From JAPOXK01 sp965220315 (lineage in GTDB: Bacteria; Chloroflexota; Dehalococcoidia; Bin125): DNA of 64,000 bases. Each line of letters begins with the position of its first letter. Within the stretch, counting starts at the first letter, position 1. The notes under the pieces were generated by a model. The model was not told the DNA's origin. It saw only the letters and a list, made by a program, of their open reading frames with translations, and searched no databases. The stretch lies in assembly GCA_965220315.1 (NCBI GenBank), contig CBDCPP010000002.1:910179-974178 (forward strand). The letters run 5' to 3'. Positions 17,766 to 25,847 of the stretch are shown here, in pieces. The translations under genes were made by a program, and so were the position numbers.

Positions 17766-18539
17766 ATGGCCTATGGGGAGATCTTGGTTGAGCGCGAGGA
17801 CGACTTCGTCACGATCACGATGAACCGGCCGGAGCGCCGGAACGCGCTGTCGAGCGCGATGATGCGGGAGATGACGGATGCGTTAAAGGAGACGGCGGCG
17901 AGCGATGCGCGCGGCATCATCCTCGCGGGGAACGGGCCGGTATTTTCGGCAGGGCACGACTTTCACGAGATCGCAGGGCATGATTTGAAGGATGTGCGCG
18001 ATCTGCTGCTGATTTCGGCCGAGTTGCACGGCGCGATGCAGCGGGCGCCGCAGCCGCTGCTGGCGCGGGTGCAGGGACTGGCGACAGCGGCAGGGTGCCA
18101 GCTGGTTGGGAGCGCGGATCTGGCGGTGGCGTCCAGCAACGCGCGCTTCCAGACGCCGGGCGGCGCCGGGGGATGGTTCTGCTTCACGCCGATGGTGCCG
18201 CTGAGCCGCAATGTGGGCCGCAAGCGTGCGCTGGAGATGCTGATGACGGGCGACCCGATCGACGCGGAGACGGCGTTGCAGTGGGGCTTGGTGAATTACG
18301 TGGTGCCGTTGGAGGATCTGGAGACGGAGAGCGAGGCGCTGCTGAAGCGGGCGACGCGCGGCAGCGCCTTTTCCAAGGGGCTGGGGAAGGCGGCGTTCTA
18401 CGCCTCGGTCGACATGGAGCAGCCGAAGGCGTATGCGCACGCGGTGGAGGTGATGGCCGGGTCGTCGCAGTCGCACGACGCGCAGGAGCGGATCCAGGCG
18501 TTTCTGGAGAAGCGACCGCCGCAGCTGAAGAACCGCTGA
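17766..18539 (+). CDS. enoyl-CoA hydratase/isomerase family protein
   Basis: 257 aa crotonase-fold protein. Start is the ATG at 17766 behind AAGGAGAAG. RPERRNALSSAMMREM and AGNGPVFSAGHDFHEI form the CoA-binding and first oxyanion-hole regions; TAAGCQLVGSADLAVAS is the second. The usual pair of catalytic glutamates is not obvious at the expected sites, so it may be a hydratase-like or isomerase-type member rather than a classical beta-oxidation hydratase. Divergent from nadA across the palindromes, so it may share their control. 18540-18715 downstream holds nothing I can identify. Confidence 0.88.
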   Translation: MAYGEILVEREDDFVTITMNRPERRNALSSAMMREMTDALKETAASDARGIILAGNGPVFSAGHDFHEIAGHDLKDVRDLLLISAELHGAMQRAPQPLLARVQGLATAAGCQLVGSADLAVASSNARFQTPGGAGGWFCFTPMVPLSRNVGRKRALEMLMTGDPIDAETALQWGLVNYVVPLEDLETESEALLKRATRGSAFSKGLGKAAFYASVDMEQPKAYAHAVEVMAGSSQSHDAQERIQAFLEKRPPQLKNR

Positions 18540-18715
18540 TTGCGGGCGCCGTCGAGGCGCTTGCGGGCGCTGCGCGCCCTTAGCACTTATAGGTGAGGAA
18601 GCATCGCTTCGCTTGCTGAGCGACTGCTCACCCCAGAACTCTACGGAACTCGCGATCCTTACTGCTGTGGCTGGCGGCGAAGGGGATTATTGCTGGGCAT
18701 TGTTGCTGGGAAAAG

Positions 18716-19369
18716 TCAGAGTTCCGTGGGGAGACGGCTGGCGAAGCGATAGAGACGGGCGGGGCGGTGGCGTCCGGCTTTTACCGTGCGGCTGGTCGCC
18801 ACGAGGAGGCCGGAGGCGAGCATGCGGCGGCGGAAGTTTCGCTTGTCGAGCTGGCGGCCGAGGATGCTTTTGTAGACGGCCTGGAGATCTGATAGGGGGA
18901 AGTGTTGGGGGAGGAGGCTGTAGGCGGCATTGGTGTATTCGAGCTTATTGATGAGGCGACGGCGGGCGACTTCGAGGACGCGGTCGTTGTGAAGGGCGAG
19001 GACGGGGAGCGCGGCCATGGGGAACCAGGCGGGCTGCCAGGCGGAGCGTTCGGGGAGGCGGACGCGGGCGTTGTCGACGAGGGCGAAGTGGGTGATGGCG
19101 GTGGTCGTGGGGTTGGTGGGATCGAGGCCGTCGAAGGTGTAGAGCTGTTCGAGGAAGACGTCGGTGACGCCGGTTTCGTCGGCGAGCTTGCGGACGGCGG
19201 CGGCATCGAGAGCTTCGTCGGGATGGAGGGCGCCGCCAGGGATGGCCCAGCGTCCCTCGTCGGGTGGCGCGGAGCGCTGGATGAGGAGGACCTGGAGGGC
19301 GCCGCCGGCGACGGTGAAGATGACGACGAGGACGGCGACGGTGCGATCGGTGGGTTGGGTGGGGGGCAT
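18716..19369 (-). CDS. nrtR: NrtR-type Nudix-related transcriptional regulator of NAD metabolism
   Basis: 217 aa, start ATG at 19369, 16 bases after the miaB stop. Residues 8-145 are a Nudix domain (WAIPGGALHPDEALDAAA), but the catalytic REUxEE helix reads RKLADE, so hydrolysis is probably weak or lost. Residues 146-217 form the winged-helix domain typical of NrtR (FPLSDLQAVYKSILGRQLDKR, then RRMLASGLL). NrtR proteins bind palindromic operators and release them on binding ADP-ribose. Two large palindromes sit ahead of nadA 1 kb away, the obvious target. Naming rests on domain order and context. Confidence 0.85.
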   Translation of the reverse strand: MPPTQPTDRTVAVLVVIFTVAGGALQVLLIQRSAPPDEGRWAIPGGALHPDEALDAAAVRKLADETGVTDVFLEQLYTFDGLDPTNPTTTAITHFALVDNARVRLPERSAWQPAWFPMAALPVLALHNDRVLEVARRRLINKLEYTNAAYSLLPQHFPLSDLQAVYKSILGRQLDKRNFRRRMLASGLLVATSRTVKAGRHRPARLYRFASRLPTEL

Positions 19370-19385
19370 TTCCCTCTGCGCGAGA

Positions 19386-20771
19386 TCAGGTCCGGATAGT
19401 GATGGGCTGTCTGTCGGGTGCGAGCGCCCCGCGGAGGGACCAGGGTCCGGAACCGGTGATGGCCACCTCAATGAGGTCGCCCGTGGCCACCTTGGGCGTG
19501 CCGCTCCCGGCGAGAGGGGCCTGAGAAGGTGCGTTGAAGTGGACGAGCTTGTTGGTCCGGGTGCGGCCGGTGCAGCGGATTGGTGGTGAGGCATCTTGGC
19601 CGTCGGCGGGTTTGATCTCCTCGATGAGCACTTGCAGGGTGCGGCCTTCGAGGCGCCGATTGATCTGGGCGGCGATGGCGGCCTGCAGGGATTCGACGGC
19701 TTGGAGGCGCTCGGCCTTGACGTGGTCCGGGACGCTGTTGGGTTGCTTGCGGGCGGCGAAAGTGCCGGGACGGGGACTATAGGCGGCGATGTGGACCTTA
19801 TCGAAGCGAAGCTCGGCGAGGAGGTCGTAGGTGTTTTGGAACTGGGCGTCGGTCTCGCCGGGGAAGCCGACGATGACATCGGTGCTGATACCGACTTCGG
19901 GCATGCAGTCACGGACCTTCTGGATGCGGTCGCGGAAGCGGTCGACGGTGTAGCCGCGGCGCATGTCGGCGAGGAGCGGGTCGTCACCGGACTGGACGGG
20001 GAGCGAGAAGGACTCGCAGATCTTGGGGAGAGTGGCCATGCCTTCAAGGATGCGGTCGGTCATATCGGGCGGGTATGAGGTGAGAGCGCGCATGCGTTGG
20101 AGGCCGGGGATTTCGTGGCAGGCGGTCATGAGGTCGAAGAGGTCGGCGTGGGAAGTGGTGGGATCGACCGGGGGTTGGTCCTTTCCGTAGGCCTCGACGG
20201 TTTGTCCGAGAAGGGTGACCTCGCGGACGCCGCGGCCGACGTGGGTGCGGATCTCTTGGACCACTGCGGCGATCGAACGGCTGCGCTCGCGGCCGCGCCG
20301 AAGAGGGACGATGCAATAGGTGCAGAATTTGTCGCAGCCTTCGATGACGGGAACGAAGGCAGTGGGGTGGCCGTTGCTGTGCGGGAAGACGGATGGCCAG
20401 AACTCGCCGCCTAGGTCATCCGAGGGAACGCCGAGGACCGAGAGAACTTCGTCGAAGTGTTGGGGACGGGCGAAGACGTCCACATAGGGAAAGCGGCGGC
20501 GGAGGGCGTCGTCCTTAGGCCCAACCATGCAGCCCATCACGGCGATCTTGAGGGTGGGATTTTCACGCTTGAGGTGGGCGAGCGCCCCGAGTTTGGAAGC
20601 GGCGCGTTCCTCGGCGTGCTCGCGGACGGCGCAAGTATTGAGGACGATGAAGTCGGCGTCTGCGGGGTGATCGGTGGGGTCCCAGCCGAGGCGACGGAGG
20701 CCGGCGGCGAGCTTGCCGGAGTCGGCCTGATTGACCTGGCAGCCGACGGTCCAAATGTGATAGGCGCTCAC
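19386..20771 (-). CDS. miaB: tRNA-2-methylthio-N6-dimethylallyladenosine synthase
   Basis: 461 aa radical-SAM methylthiotransferase acting on i6A37 of tRNA. N-terminal UPF0004 cluster cysteines at Cys11 (TVGCQVNQAD), Cys47 (LNTCAVRE) and Cys81 (MGCMVG); radical-SAM CDKFCTYC at 146-153; C-terminal TRAM domain (about 375-455). Its substrate depends on the dimethylallyl group, a product of the MEP pathway genes in this window. Probably co-transcribed with nrtR. Confidence 0.93.
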   Translation of the reverse strand: MSAYHIWTVGCQVNQADSGKLAAGLRRLGWDPTDHPADADFIVLNTCAVREHAEERAASKLGALAHLKRENPTLKIAVMGCMVGPKDDALRRRFPYVDVFARPQHFDEVLSVLGVPSDDLGGEFWPSVFPHSNGHPTAFVPVIEGCDKFCTYCIVPLRRGRERSRSIAAVVQEIRTHVGRGVREVTLLGQTVEAYGKDQPPVDPTTSHADLFDLMTACHEIPGLQRMRALTSYPPDMTDRILEGMATLPKICESFSLPVQSGDDPLLADMRRGYTVDRFRDRIQKVRDCMPEVGISTDVIVGFPGETDAQFQNTYDLLAELRFDKVHIAAYSPRPGTFAARKQPNSVPDHVKAERLQAVESLQAAIAAQINRRLEGRTLQVLIEEIKPADGQDASPPIRCTGRTRTNKLVHFNAPSQAPLAGSGTPKVATGDLIEVAITGSGPWSLRGALAPDRQPITIRT

Positions 20772-20946
20772 TGCGATCTCCTCATGGAAAGCCAGGGTAC
20801 CGTTTGTCGGTTGAGCGGGGGTTGGATGGCGGATGATACGTCCGCAAATAGGGGGTGGATATGCTGGTCTCAGGCTGTCCCATAGCGTTCAGATAATGCC
20901 TTATTTTCAAGTATGTTTCAGTGTGATAGCTGCCTTGTGGCGTCCC

Positions 20947-20975
20947 TTGACATACCATCGCTTCCCACCTAATCT
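20947..20975 (+). promoter_or_regulatory. strong sigma70-type promoter for the integrase gene
   Basis: TTGACA (20947-20952), exactly 17 bases, TAATCT (20970-20975), in an AT-rich stretch (20881-21006) that contrasts with the GC-rich surroundings. Points at the integrase start at 21007. Confidence 0.7.
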
Positions 20976-21006
20976 CGCTTCAATAGTGATAACTTAAGCA
21001 ATAAGA

Positions 21007-22206
21007 ATGAAGCGTCCCAAGACTCTCTCGGCGACTTTCGTCAAGACGATTACTGTACCAGGCCGCTATGGCGACGGCCGCGGCGGGCACGGGCTCTCGC
21101 TGCTCGTCAAGCCGACATCCACGGGGCGGCTCTCGAAGACTTGGAGCCAAAGGCTCCGGATCGCCGGGCGGCCGTGCAACGTTGGGCTCGGTGCCTATCC
21201 GGTGGTGACTCTCGCTGAGGCCCGCCAGGCGGCGCTGGAGAACCGCCGGGCGGTCGCGCGCGGGCGGGACCCGCGCCCCGGCGGCGTACCCACCTTCGCC
21301 ACGGCTGTCGATCCCGTGATCGCGATCCGCGCCGTCGGCTGGAGAGACGGCGGCAAGAACGAGAAACAGTGGCGCGCCAGCTTGCGCGACTACGCCATGC
21401 CAAAGCTGGGGCGCAAGCCGGTGGACAAGATCACCACGGCAGACGTGTTGGCCGTGCTCGTACCGATCTGGAGTACGAAGCGCGAGACCGCCAGGCGGGT
21501 GCGGCAACGCATCAGCGCGGTGATGCTGTGGGCCATCGCCGAGGGATACCGCGATGATAACCCGGCCGGTGAGGCCAGCGGCGCGGCGCTCCCGAAGAAC
21601 GGCGGCCGCCGGGAACACCAGCGGGCGCTTCCGCATCACGAGGTCGGCGCCACGCTGGCCAAGGTGCGCGCGTCCGAAGCGTGGCCAGCGACGAAACTGG
21701 CCTTGGAGTTCTTGACGTTGACCGCGGGCCGGTCGGGCGAGGTTCGGGGCGCGCGCTGGAAGGAAATCGACCTGGCCGCCCGCGAATGGATCGTTCCGGC
21801 CGAGCGCATGAAGGCCGGACGCGCGCAGCGCGTCCCGCTCGCTGCGCGCGCCCTGGAGGTCCTGGACGTCGCTCGGGAGCTTTCGGACGGCTCCGGGCTG
21901 GTGTTCCCCAGCGTCCGCGGCCTGCAGCTCTCGGATAACACGCTCTCCAAGCTACTCCGCAACCTCGGCGTCGCGGCCGTGCCGCATGGCATGCGCTCCA
22001 GCTTCCGGGACTGGGCGGTCGAGTGCACGGATGCGCCGCGCGAGGTGTGCGAACTCGCGCTCGCCCACGTCAACAGCGACCGTGTCGAGGCAGCGTATCG
22101 CCGCTCAGACCTCTTCGAGCGCCGCCGCCAGCTCATGGACGACTGGGCGACCTACCTCACCCCGCTAGCGGGGCGGCGCGGAGAGCGAGCATCCCGTCAT
22201 GGATGA
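21007..22206 (+). CDS. tyrosine recombinase / phage-type integrase
   Basis: 399 aa. N-terminal arm-binding domain of the DUF4102 type (DGRGGHGLSLLVKP, LGAYPVVTLAEAR), a SAM-like core-binding domain (about 100-195) and a catalytic domain with Arg242 (TAGRSGEVR), His327-x-x-Arg330 (HGMRSSFRDWA), His354 (LAHVNS) and the nucleophile Tyr364 (EAAYRRSD). All catalytic residues are present, so it may be active. This class usually inserts into tRNA genes; none is adjacent, and I could not find a copy of the tRNA-Ser 3' end beside it. Confidence 0.92.
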   Translation: MKRPKTLSATFVKTITVPGRYGDGRGGHGLSLLVKPTSTGRLSKTWSQRLRIAGRPCNVGLGAYPVVTLAEARQAALENRRAVARGRDPRPGGVPTFATAVDPVIAIRAVGWRDGGKNEKQWRASLRDYAMPKLGRKPVDKITTADVLAVLVPIWSTKRETARRVRQRISAVMLWAIAEGYRDDNPAGEASGAALPKNGGRREHQRALPHHEVGATLAKVRASEAWPATKLALEFLTLTAGRSGEVRGARWKEIDLAAREWIVPAERMKAGRAQRVPLAARALEVLDVARELSDGSGLVFPSVRGLQLSDNTLSKLLRNLGVAAVPHGMRSSFRDWAVECTDAPREVCELALAHVNSDRVEAAYRRSDLFERRRQLMDDWATYLTPLAGRRGERASRHG

Positions 22207-22753
22207 GCGGACCGAGTTGCAAGTGTTGCGGGATCACTTCCTGCAGGCCGCCAAGTTCGACGAGCACAGCGCGGTGTTTCTGCCCTTCATCATGTCTCTC
22301 GATCCGACATCGGAGCGGACACGAACAGTCGAGAATCAGGCCGCCTGGCACGTTTACGTGGAGACCAAAGGCGGAGTGATCCATGCTCAGTGGCTGGCCC
22401 GTCGCGAGGCCGACCCCGACGCCGTCGTCACTCCCGAGGACGCGCTGGCCATCATCCGCCCGCTGGTAGATCGGACACGCGTTGCACCGGTGCCGTTGGC
22501 TCAAGAGATCGCTTCGCACTGGCTCTCTCTCGCGGACACGGACGCGGACAAACGGACCCTGCTTCGACTCTACATTGCGAAAGCCCTCGAACAGCCCGAC
22601 CTCCATGATGCACTCACAGAGATCGCCGTCCGCAACGCCAGTGCCGACGTACGTGTTCAGCCAGCGGGCCATCAGCTTCCACGAGAGCTCGTAGATGACC
22701 TCGAAGTTCTGGATCACGCCAGCGCGGGATGCCGTTGCGCTCAACATCGGTGA
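22199..22753 (+). CDS. hypothetical protein overlapping the integrase end; 3' part doubtful
   Basis: 184 aa in the open frame, beginning eight bases inside the integrase gene. No family recognised. The first 150 residues look coding (for example LLRLYIAKALEQPDLHDALTEIA), but from about 22650 the frame runs antisense to a nucleotidyltransferase-partner pseudogene, so the real C-terminus was probably lost at that junction. Its opening MDERTELQVLRD resembles that of a 37-codon frame at 26757 (MEERGELQKLYD). Confidence 0.45.
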   Translation: MDERTELQVLRDHFLQAAKFDEHSAVFLPFIMSLDPTSERTRTVENQAAWHVYVETKGGVIHAQWLARREADPDAVVTPEDALAIIRPLVDRTRVAPVPLAQEIASHWLSLADTDADKRTLLRLYIAKALEQPDLHDALTEIAVRNASADVRVQPAGHQLPRELVDDLEVLDHASAGCRCAQHR

Positions 22754-22840
22754 ATTGCCCCATGCGCGCATCGTTCTCGGCGACGGTCAGTAGGTCTGTG
22801 AGCGATTGGATGGAGTTGCGTTGGTCAAATCAAGCGGCAT
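22650..22840 (-). pseudogene. frameshifted remnant of a nucleotidyltransferase substrate-binding (HI0074-like) gene
   Basis: Reads MPLDLTN from an ATG at 22840, continues in a second frame as RNSIQSLTDLLTVAENDARM, then in a third as GVIQNFEVIYELSWKLMARW. The last block is the hallmark of the HI0074/HepT-like family that pairs with a small nucleotidyltransferase. At least two frameshifts, and the 3' half is missing. Its start follows the second hsdM-like 3' end by 18 bases, the arrangement seen in some type I restriction loci. Confidence 0.65.
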
Positions 22841-22858
22841 TCGCCCTGCCCGCTTCGC

Positions 22859-22930
22859 TCATTGCCCGTCGGTGTTCCCACCGTACCCCAACGGTTCGAG
22901 GTTCCCCTCGATCTCCTCGTCCAGCCGCCC
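22859..22930 (-). repeat. second copy of the hsdM-like 3' end
   Basis: 72 bases, 55 identical to 23673-23744 and in the same reading frame: RLDEEIEGNLEPLGYGG then stop TGA. Together the two copies bracket the 238-aa membrane-protein gene. Confidence 0.7.
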
Positions 22931-22951
22931 GACCGCCATGCCACCACCGGA

Positions 22952-23668
22952 TCATTCCTGACCGTTTTCTTCCCCCTCGGAGTGGGCACGAGTTCTTTGG
23001 CGCTGCTGGCGGAGGAACTCCTGCTCCTGTTTCTGCTGCTCCTCGGCCGTGATGGTCTCGACCCGGAACCTCGGACCAGTGCCGATGACTGAGCGAACAT
23101 CCTTGTTTAGCTGCTCTAGAGCCAACGCGATGTCGTGCTCTGTCTTGATAGTGACATACGTTGAGCTTTCGAAAGGAGAAAGGTCAAGATCGAACGTACT
23201 CTCGACCTCCCGATCGCGTATATCCATGAACCTGACCGAGGCCTTGAACGGTTGGAGTCTCGGCTCTTTGAAGGCTGCTATGGCGTTCCCGAAGAACATC
23301 TCGTGGCGATCGCCCTGTGGGAGTACGGTGGCAACCTTTTGGTACTGGTTAGGCTGCGGGACCACGTCGTGGCGGGCGAAGTCGGCTGTCTCGGCGAGGA
23401 AGCAGACCTCGACGTGTCGCGCCGGACCTTGGCCAACGTTGGCCAGGATGAAGTTGAGGAGTCCCCGGCGGGGTCCTATCTGTAGGTACACGACCACGTC
23501 TGGCTCGGTTCCTGCCTTCCTCAGAGCGCGGTTGTCTTCTGCAAGCCTGCGTGTGAGGACAACGGACGCGACGGCTGAGCCAGCCGTGACGATTGCCGCT
23601 AGCGCGATTACAACGGTCGCAACGAGGACCGCCTGCTCTCCTGAGCTCGCGCTTCCCAAGTCCCCCAC
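22952..23668 (-). CDS. membrane-anchored hypothetical protein
   Basis: 238 aa from a GTG at 23668 behind GGGAGA; an ATG at 23710 would read hsdM-like sequence out of frame. One N-terminal membrane helix (VLVATVVIALAAIVTAG and following), then a 190-residue soluble part with beta-rich character (VVVYLQIGPRRGLLNFILAN) and a Gln/Glu-rich tail. Lower GC than its neighbours. No family recognised. It lies between two copies of an hsdM-like 3' end, so it appears to be cargo added to a restriction-modification locus. Confidence 0.65.
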   Translation of the reverse strand: MGDLGSASSGEQAVLVATVVIALAAIVTAGSAVASVVLTRRLAEDNRALRKAGTEPDVVVYLQIGPRRGLLNFILANVGQGPARHVEVCFLAETADFARHDVVPQPNQYQKVATVLPQGDRHEMFFGNAIAAFKEPRLQPFKASVRFMDIRDREVESTFDLDLSPFESSTYVTIKTEHDIALALEQLNKDVRSVIGTGPRFRVETITAEEQQKQEQEFLRQQRQRTRAHSEGEENGQE

Positions 23669-23672
23669 TAGC

Positions 23673-23820
23673 TCATCTCCCGTCCGGCTTTGGAGCAAAC
23701 CCCAGCGCATCGAGGTTCGCCTCGATCTCCACGTCCAGCCGCTCCGCCTCCGCCCGCTGCTCGCGCCACTGCGCGGCGAGGCGTGTCATCTTCTCCTCGA
23801 ATGGCTCGCCGTCGGGACAT
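23673..23820 (-). pseudogene. C-terminal fragment of a type I DNA methyltransferase (HsdM-like)
   Basis: About 48 codons ending TGA at 23673: EEKMTRLAAQWREQRAEAER then LDVEIEANLDALGF. This amphipathic coil followed by a short E-x-N-L-x-x-L-G-F tail is how many HsdM proteins end. An in-frame stop lies directly upstream, so the catalytic part is gone. The 83-aa gene's stop abuts it. Confidence 0.6.
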
Positions 23821-23822
23821 CA

Positions 23823-24074
23823 TCATCGCACCTCACCGCCCTCGGCGCGCCATCGAGCCCCCTCGTGCTTGGCGCTCTTCCCGCCGGGACCGTAGCCGTG
23901 TTGTACCAAGAACTCGGGCACCCCACCGTACTCGACGGAGATGACGGCGGACTCGGCGATCTTGTCGTGGCCGGGGAGGAAGAAGGATCCGATCGTGGTC
24001 TCAGCCCCGCAGCCGCACCAGCACTCGCCTGTGACGGGTTCACGGTCCCGCAAGTTGGTGTCACAGTGCACCAT
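23823..24074 (-). CDS. small Cys-rich hypothetical protein
   Basis: 83 aa from an ATG at 24074; the frame stays open to 24179, so the start is uncertain and no good ribosome site is visible. Central motif CWCGCGAETTIGSFFLPGHD suggests a metal-binding knuckle, followed by GGVPEFLVQHGYGPGGKS. I have a sense of a widespread uncharacterised small family but cannot name it. It runs directly into the HsdM-like fragment on the same strand. Confidence 0.55.
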   Translation of the reverse strand: MVHCDTNLRDREPVTGECWCGCGAETTIGSFFLPGHDKIAESAVISVEYGGVPEFLVQHGYGPGGKSAKHEGARWRAEGGEVR

Positions 24075-24184
24075 CCTGATCAGCTGGTAGCTTGCAGCAC
24101 CTCCTCTGCTGAAGTGACCTCGCGTTCCGGCAGAGGCAGCAGCGTCACCGCCGCCATGCAGCGCCTGGCCACCGCCCACTCGTC

Positions 24185-24394
24185 GTGCTGCTCATGCTGG
24201 TCGGCATCGGGGTGTTCGGCATCTTCGCCGCAAATATCGCCGCCTTCTTCGTGGAGTCAGAGGCTGAGCAGCACTCCAACGCGGACCTCGCCGACGAAGT
24301 TCGGGAACTCCGCGCGCAGATCGCCGATCTCCGCCACGAATTCATCGCAGCGCTGGCAAACGCGCGTGGCGATCGAGACTCGATGAGCCAATGA
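24185..24394 (+). pseudogene. C-terminal remnant of a voltage-gated potassium channel
   Basis: 69 aa: last pore-lining helix (LMLVGIGVFGIFAANIAAFF) and the cytoplasmic coiled coil (ELRAQIADLRHEF). The pore loop and all upstream helices are missing. Clearly paralogous to the gene remnant at 45566-46015, with long stretches of identical bases across the coiled coil. No start codon with a ribosome site; I read it as a fragment. Confidence 0.65.
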
Positions 24395-24596
24395 TGCTTG
24401 GGGAGCTTTGTGGCATAGGTCGGCCGGCTGGTGCTACCTGGCCTGCTTAGCCAGGCTGCTGTCGATCAGGTGGCGCGCCTCGTCTTCTAGGAGCCGATGG
24501 ACCTGCGGGCCGCCGGGAACGAATATGCTGGCGTCGCTTGGGACGGCGGCGGCGGCGATCGCCCGCGGCCGCAAGCATCAGGAGGAGAGGGACGCG

Positions 24597-25847
24597 ATGA
24601 AGATTTCAATGTTCCACCTCATGCCGCACCGTGATCTGCCGGACGACTTCGAGAAACGGTACCACTCAGTCTGGGTCGATCCGCCCTGGAACGAGCTGGG
24701 CGACGCGGACACCGTGGGCCAGTATTACAACTGGACCCTGGACGAGTTGATCTACGCCGCCCAGGCGGGCATCGACGGCGTCTGCGTCAACGAGCATCAC
24801 CAGAACGCTTACGGCTTCATGCCCGGCCCCAACCTCATGGGCGCGGTGCTGGCGCGCGCCACGAACGGCAGCGACGTCGGCATTGTGCAGATGGGGGCGA
24901 CGCTCCCGATGACAAACCCGCCCATCCGCGTCGCGGAGGAGTACGCCATGCTCGACTGCATGTCGGGCGGCCGCCTGATCGCGGGCATGCCACTCGGCTC
25001 GGCCATGGACGGGGTGTGCTACGGCATTCCGCCCGTCGAGCAGCGCGAGCGCTACTACGAGGCGCACGACTTGATCCTGCGGGCCTGGCAGTCCGAGGAG
25101 ATCTTCCCGTTCAACGGCACGTACACGCAGCTGCCGATGGTCAACCCGTGGCCGCGCCCGATCCAGCAGCCCCATCCGCCGGTCTGGGTGCCGGGCAGCG
25201 GCAGCCTCTCGACTTGGGACTTTGCCGCCAAGCACGACCACTGCTACTGCTTCCTCTCGTACTTCGGCAACAACCTGGGCAAGCAGGTGATGGACGGGTA
25301 TTGGCAGTTCGTCGAGGACGGCGGCCACGACCCCAATCCCTACCGCGCCGGCTTCCTGCAGCTGGTCACGGTGGGCGAGACCGACGCCGACGCGGAGCGC
25401 GAGTACTATCCGCACATCCGCTACTTCTACGACAAGTCCTTGCACATCGCGCCGGAGTTCGCGAACCCGCCTGGCTTCCAGGACTACCGCAGCCTGGCGA
25501 ACACGATCCGAACCCAGGGCAACATCTGGGCCGACCTGAGCGAGCAGCTGCCCGAGTGGGGGTATGGCGACTTCGTCGAGAACCAGTTCGTGATCTCGGG
25601 CGGTCCCGAGTCGGTCCGTCAACAGCTCGAGGAGGCGATCCGGAAGCTGCGGGTGGGCAACCTGATGGTGCTGCTGCACATCGGATCGATGCCCCACGAG
25701 CTCACCAAGAAGAACATCGACCTATTCACGCGCGAGGTGTTGCCCCACGTGCGCGACATCTGGGACGACGAGTGGACGAACCACTGGTGGCCGGAGCGCA
25801 TCCGAGGCAAGCGCACGCTGCCTCCGAACGGGAATGGGACCACCTGA
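24597..25847 (+). CDS. LLM-class flavin-dependent oxidoreductase (luciferase-like)
   Basis: 416 aa from an ATG behind AGGAGGAGAGG. TIM-barrel monooxygenase of the bacterial luciferase family: MKISMFHLMPHRDLP, GVCVNEHHQNAYGFMPGPNL, then RVAEEYAMLDCMSGGRLIAG, the usual flavin/F420 barrel blocks. The substrate is unknown; an oxidative step on an organic compound is likely. The stop overlaps the following hydrolase start (TGATG), so the two proteins probably act on the same compound. Confidence 0.9.
   Translation: MKISMFHLMPHRDLPDDFEKRYHSVWVDPPWNELGDADTVGQYYNWTLDELIYAAQAGIDGVCVNEHHQNAYGFMPGPNLMGAVLARATNGSDVGIVQMGATLPMTNPPIRVAEEYAMLDCMSGGRLIAGMPLGSAMDGVCYGIPPVEQRERYYEAHDLILRAWQSEEIFPFNGTYTQLPMVNPWPRPIQQPHPPVWVPGSGSLSTWDFAAKHDHCYCFLSYFGNNLGKQVMDGYWQFVEDGGHDPNPYRAGFLQLVTVGETDADAEREYYPHIRYFYDKSLHIAPEFANPPGFQDYRSLANTIRTQGNIWADLSEQLPEWGYGDFVENQFVISGGPESVRQQLEEAIRKLRVGNLMVLLHIGSMPHELTKKNIDLFTREVLPHVRDIWDDEWTNHWWPERIRGKRTLPPNGNGTT

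Noticed and set aside
20772..21006. Integrase attachment site as a copy of the tRNA-Ser 3' end
   Set aside because: No stretch matching the T-arm or acceptor of the tRNA is present next to the integrase; only a short AT-rich similarity remains.
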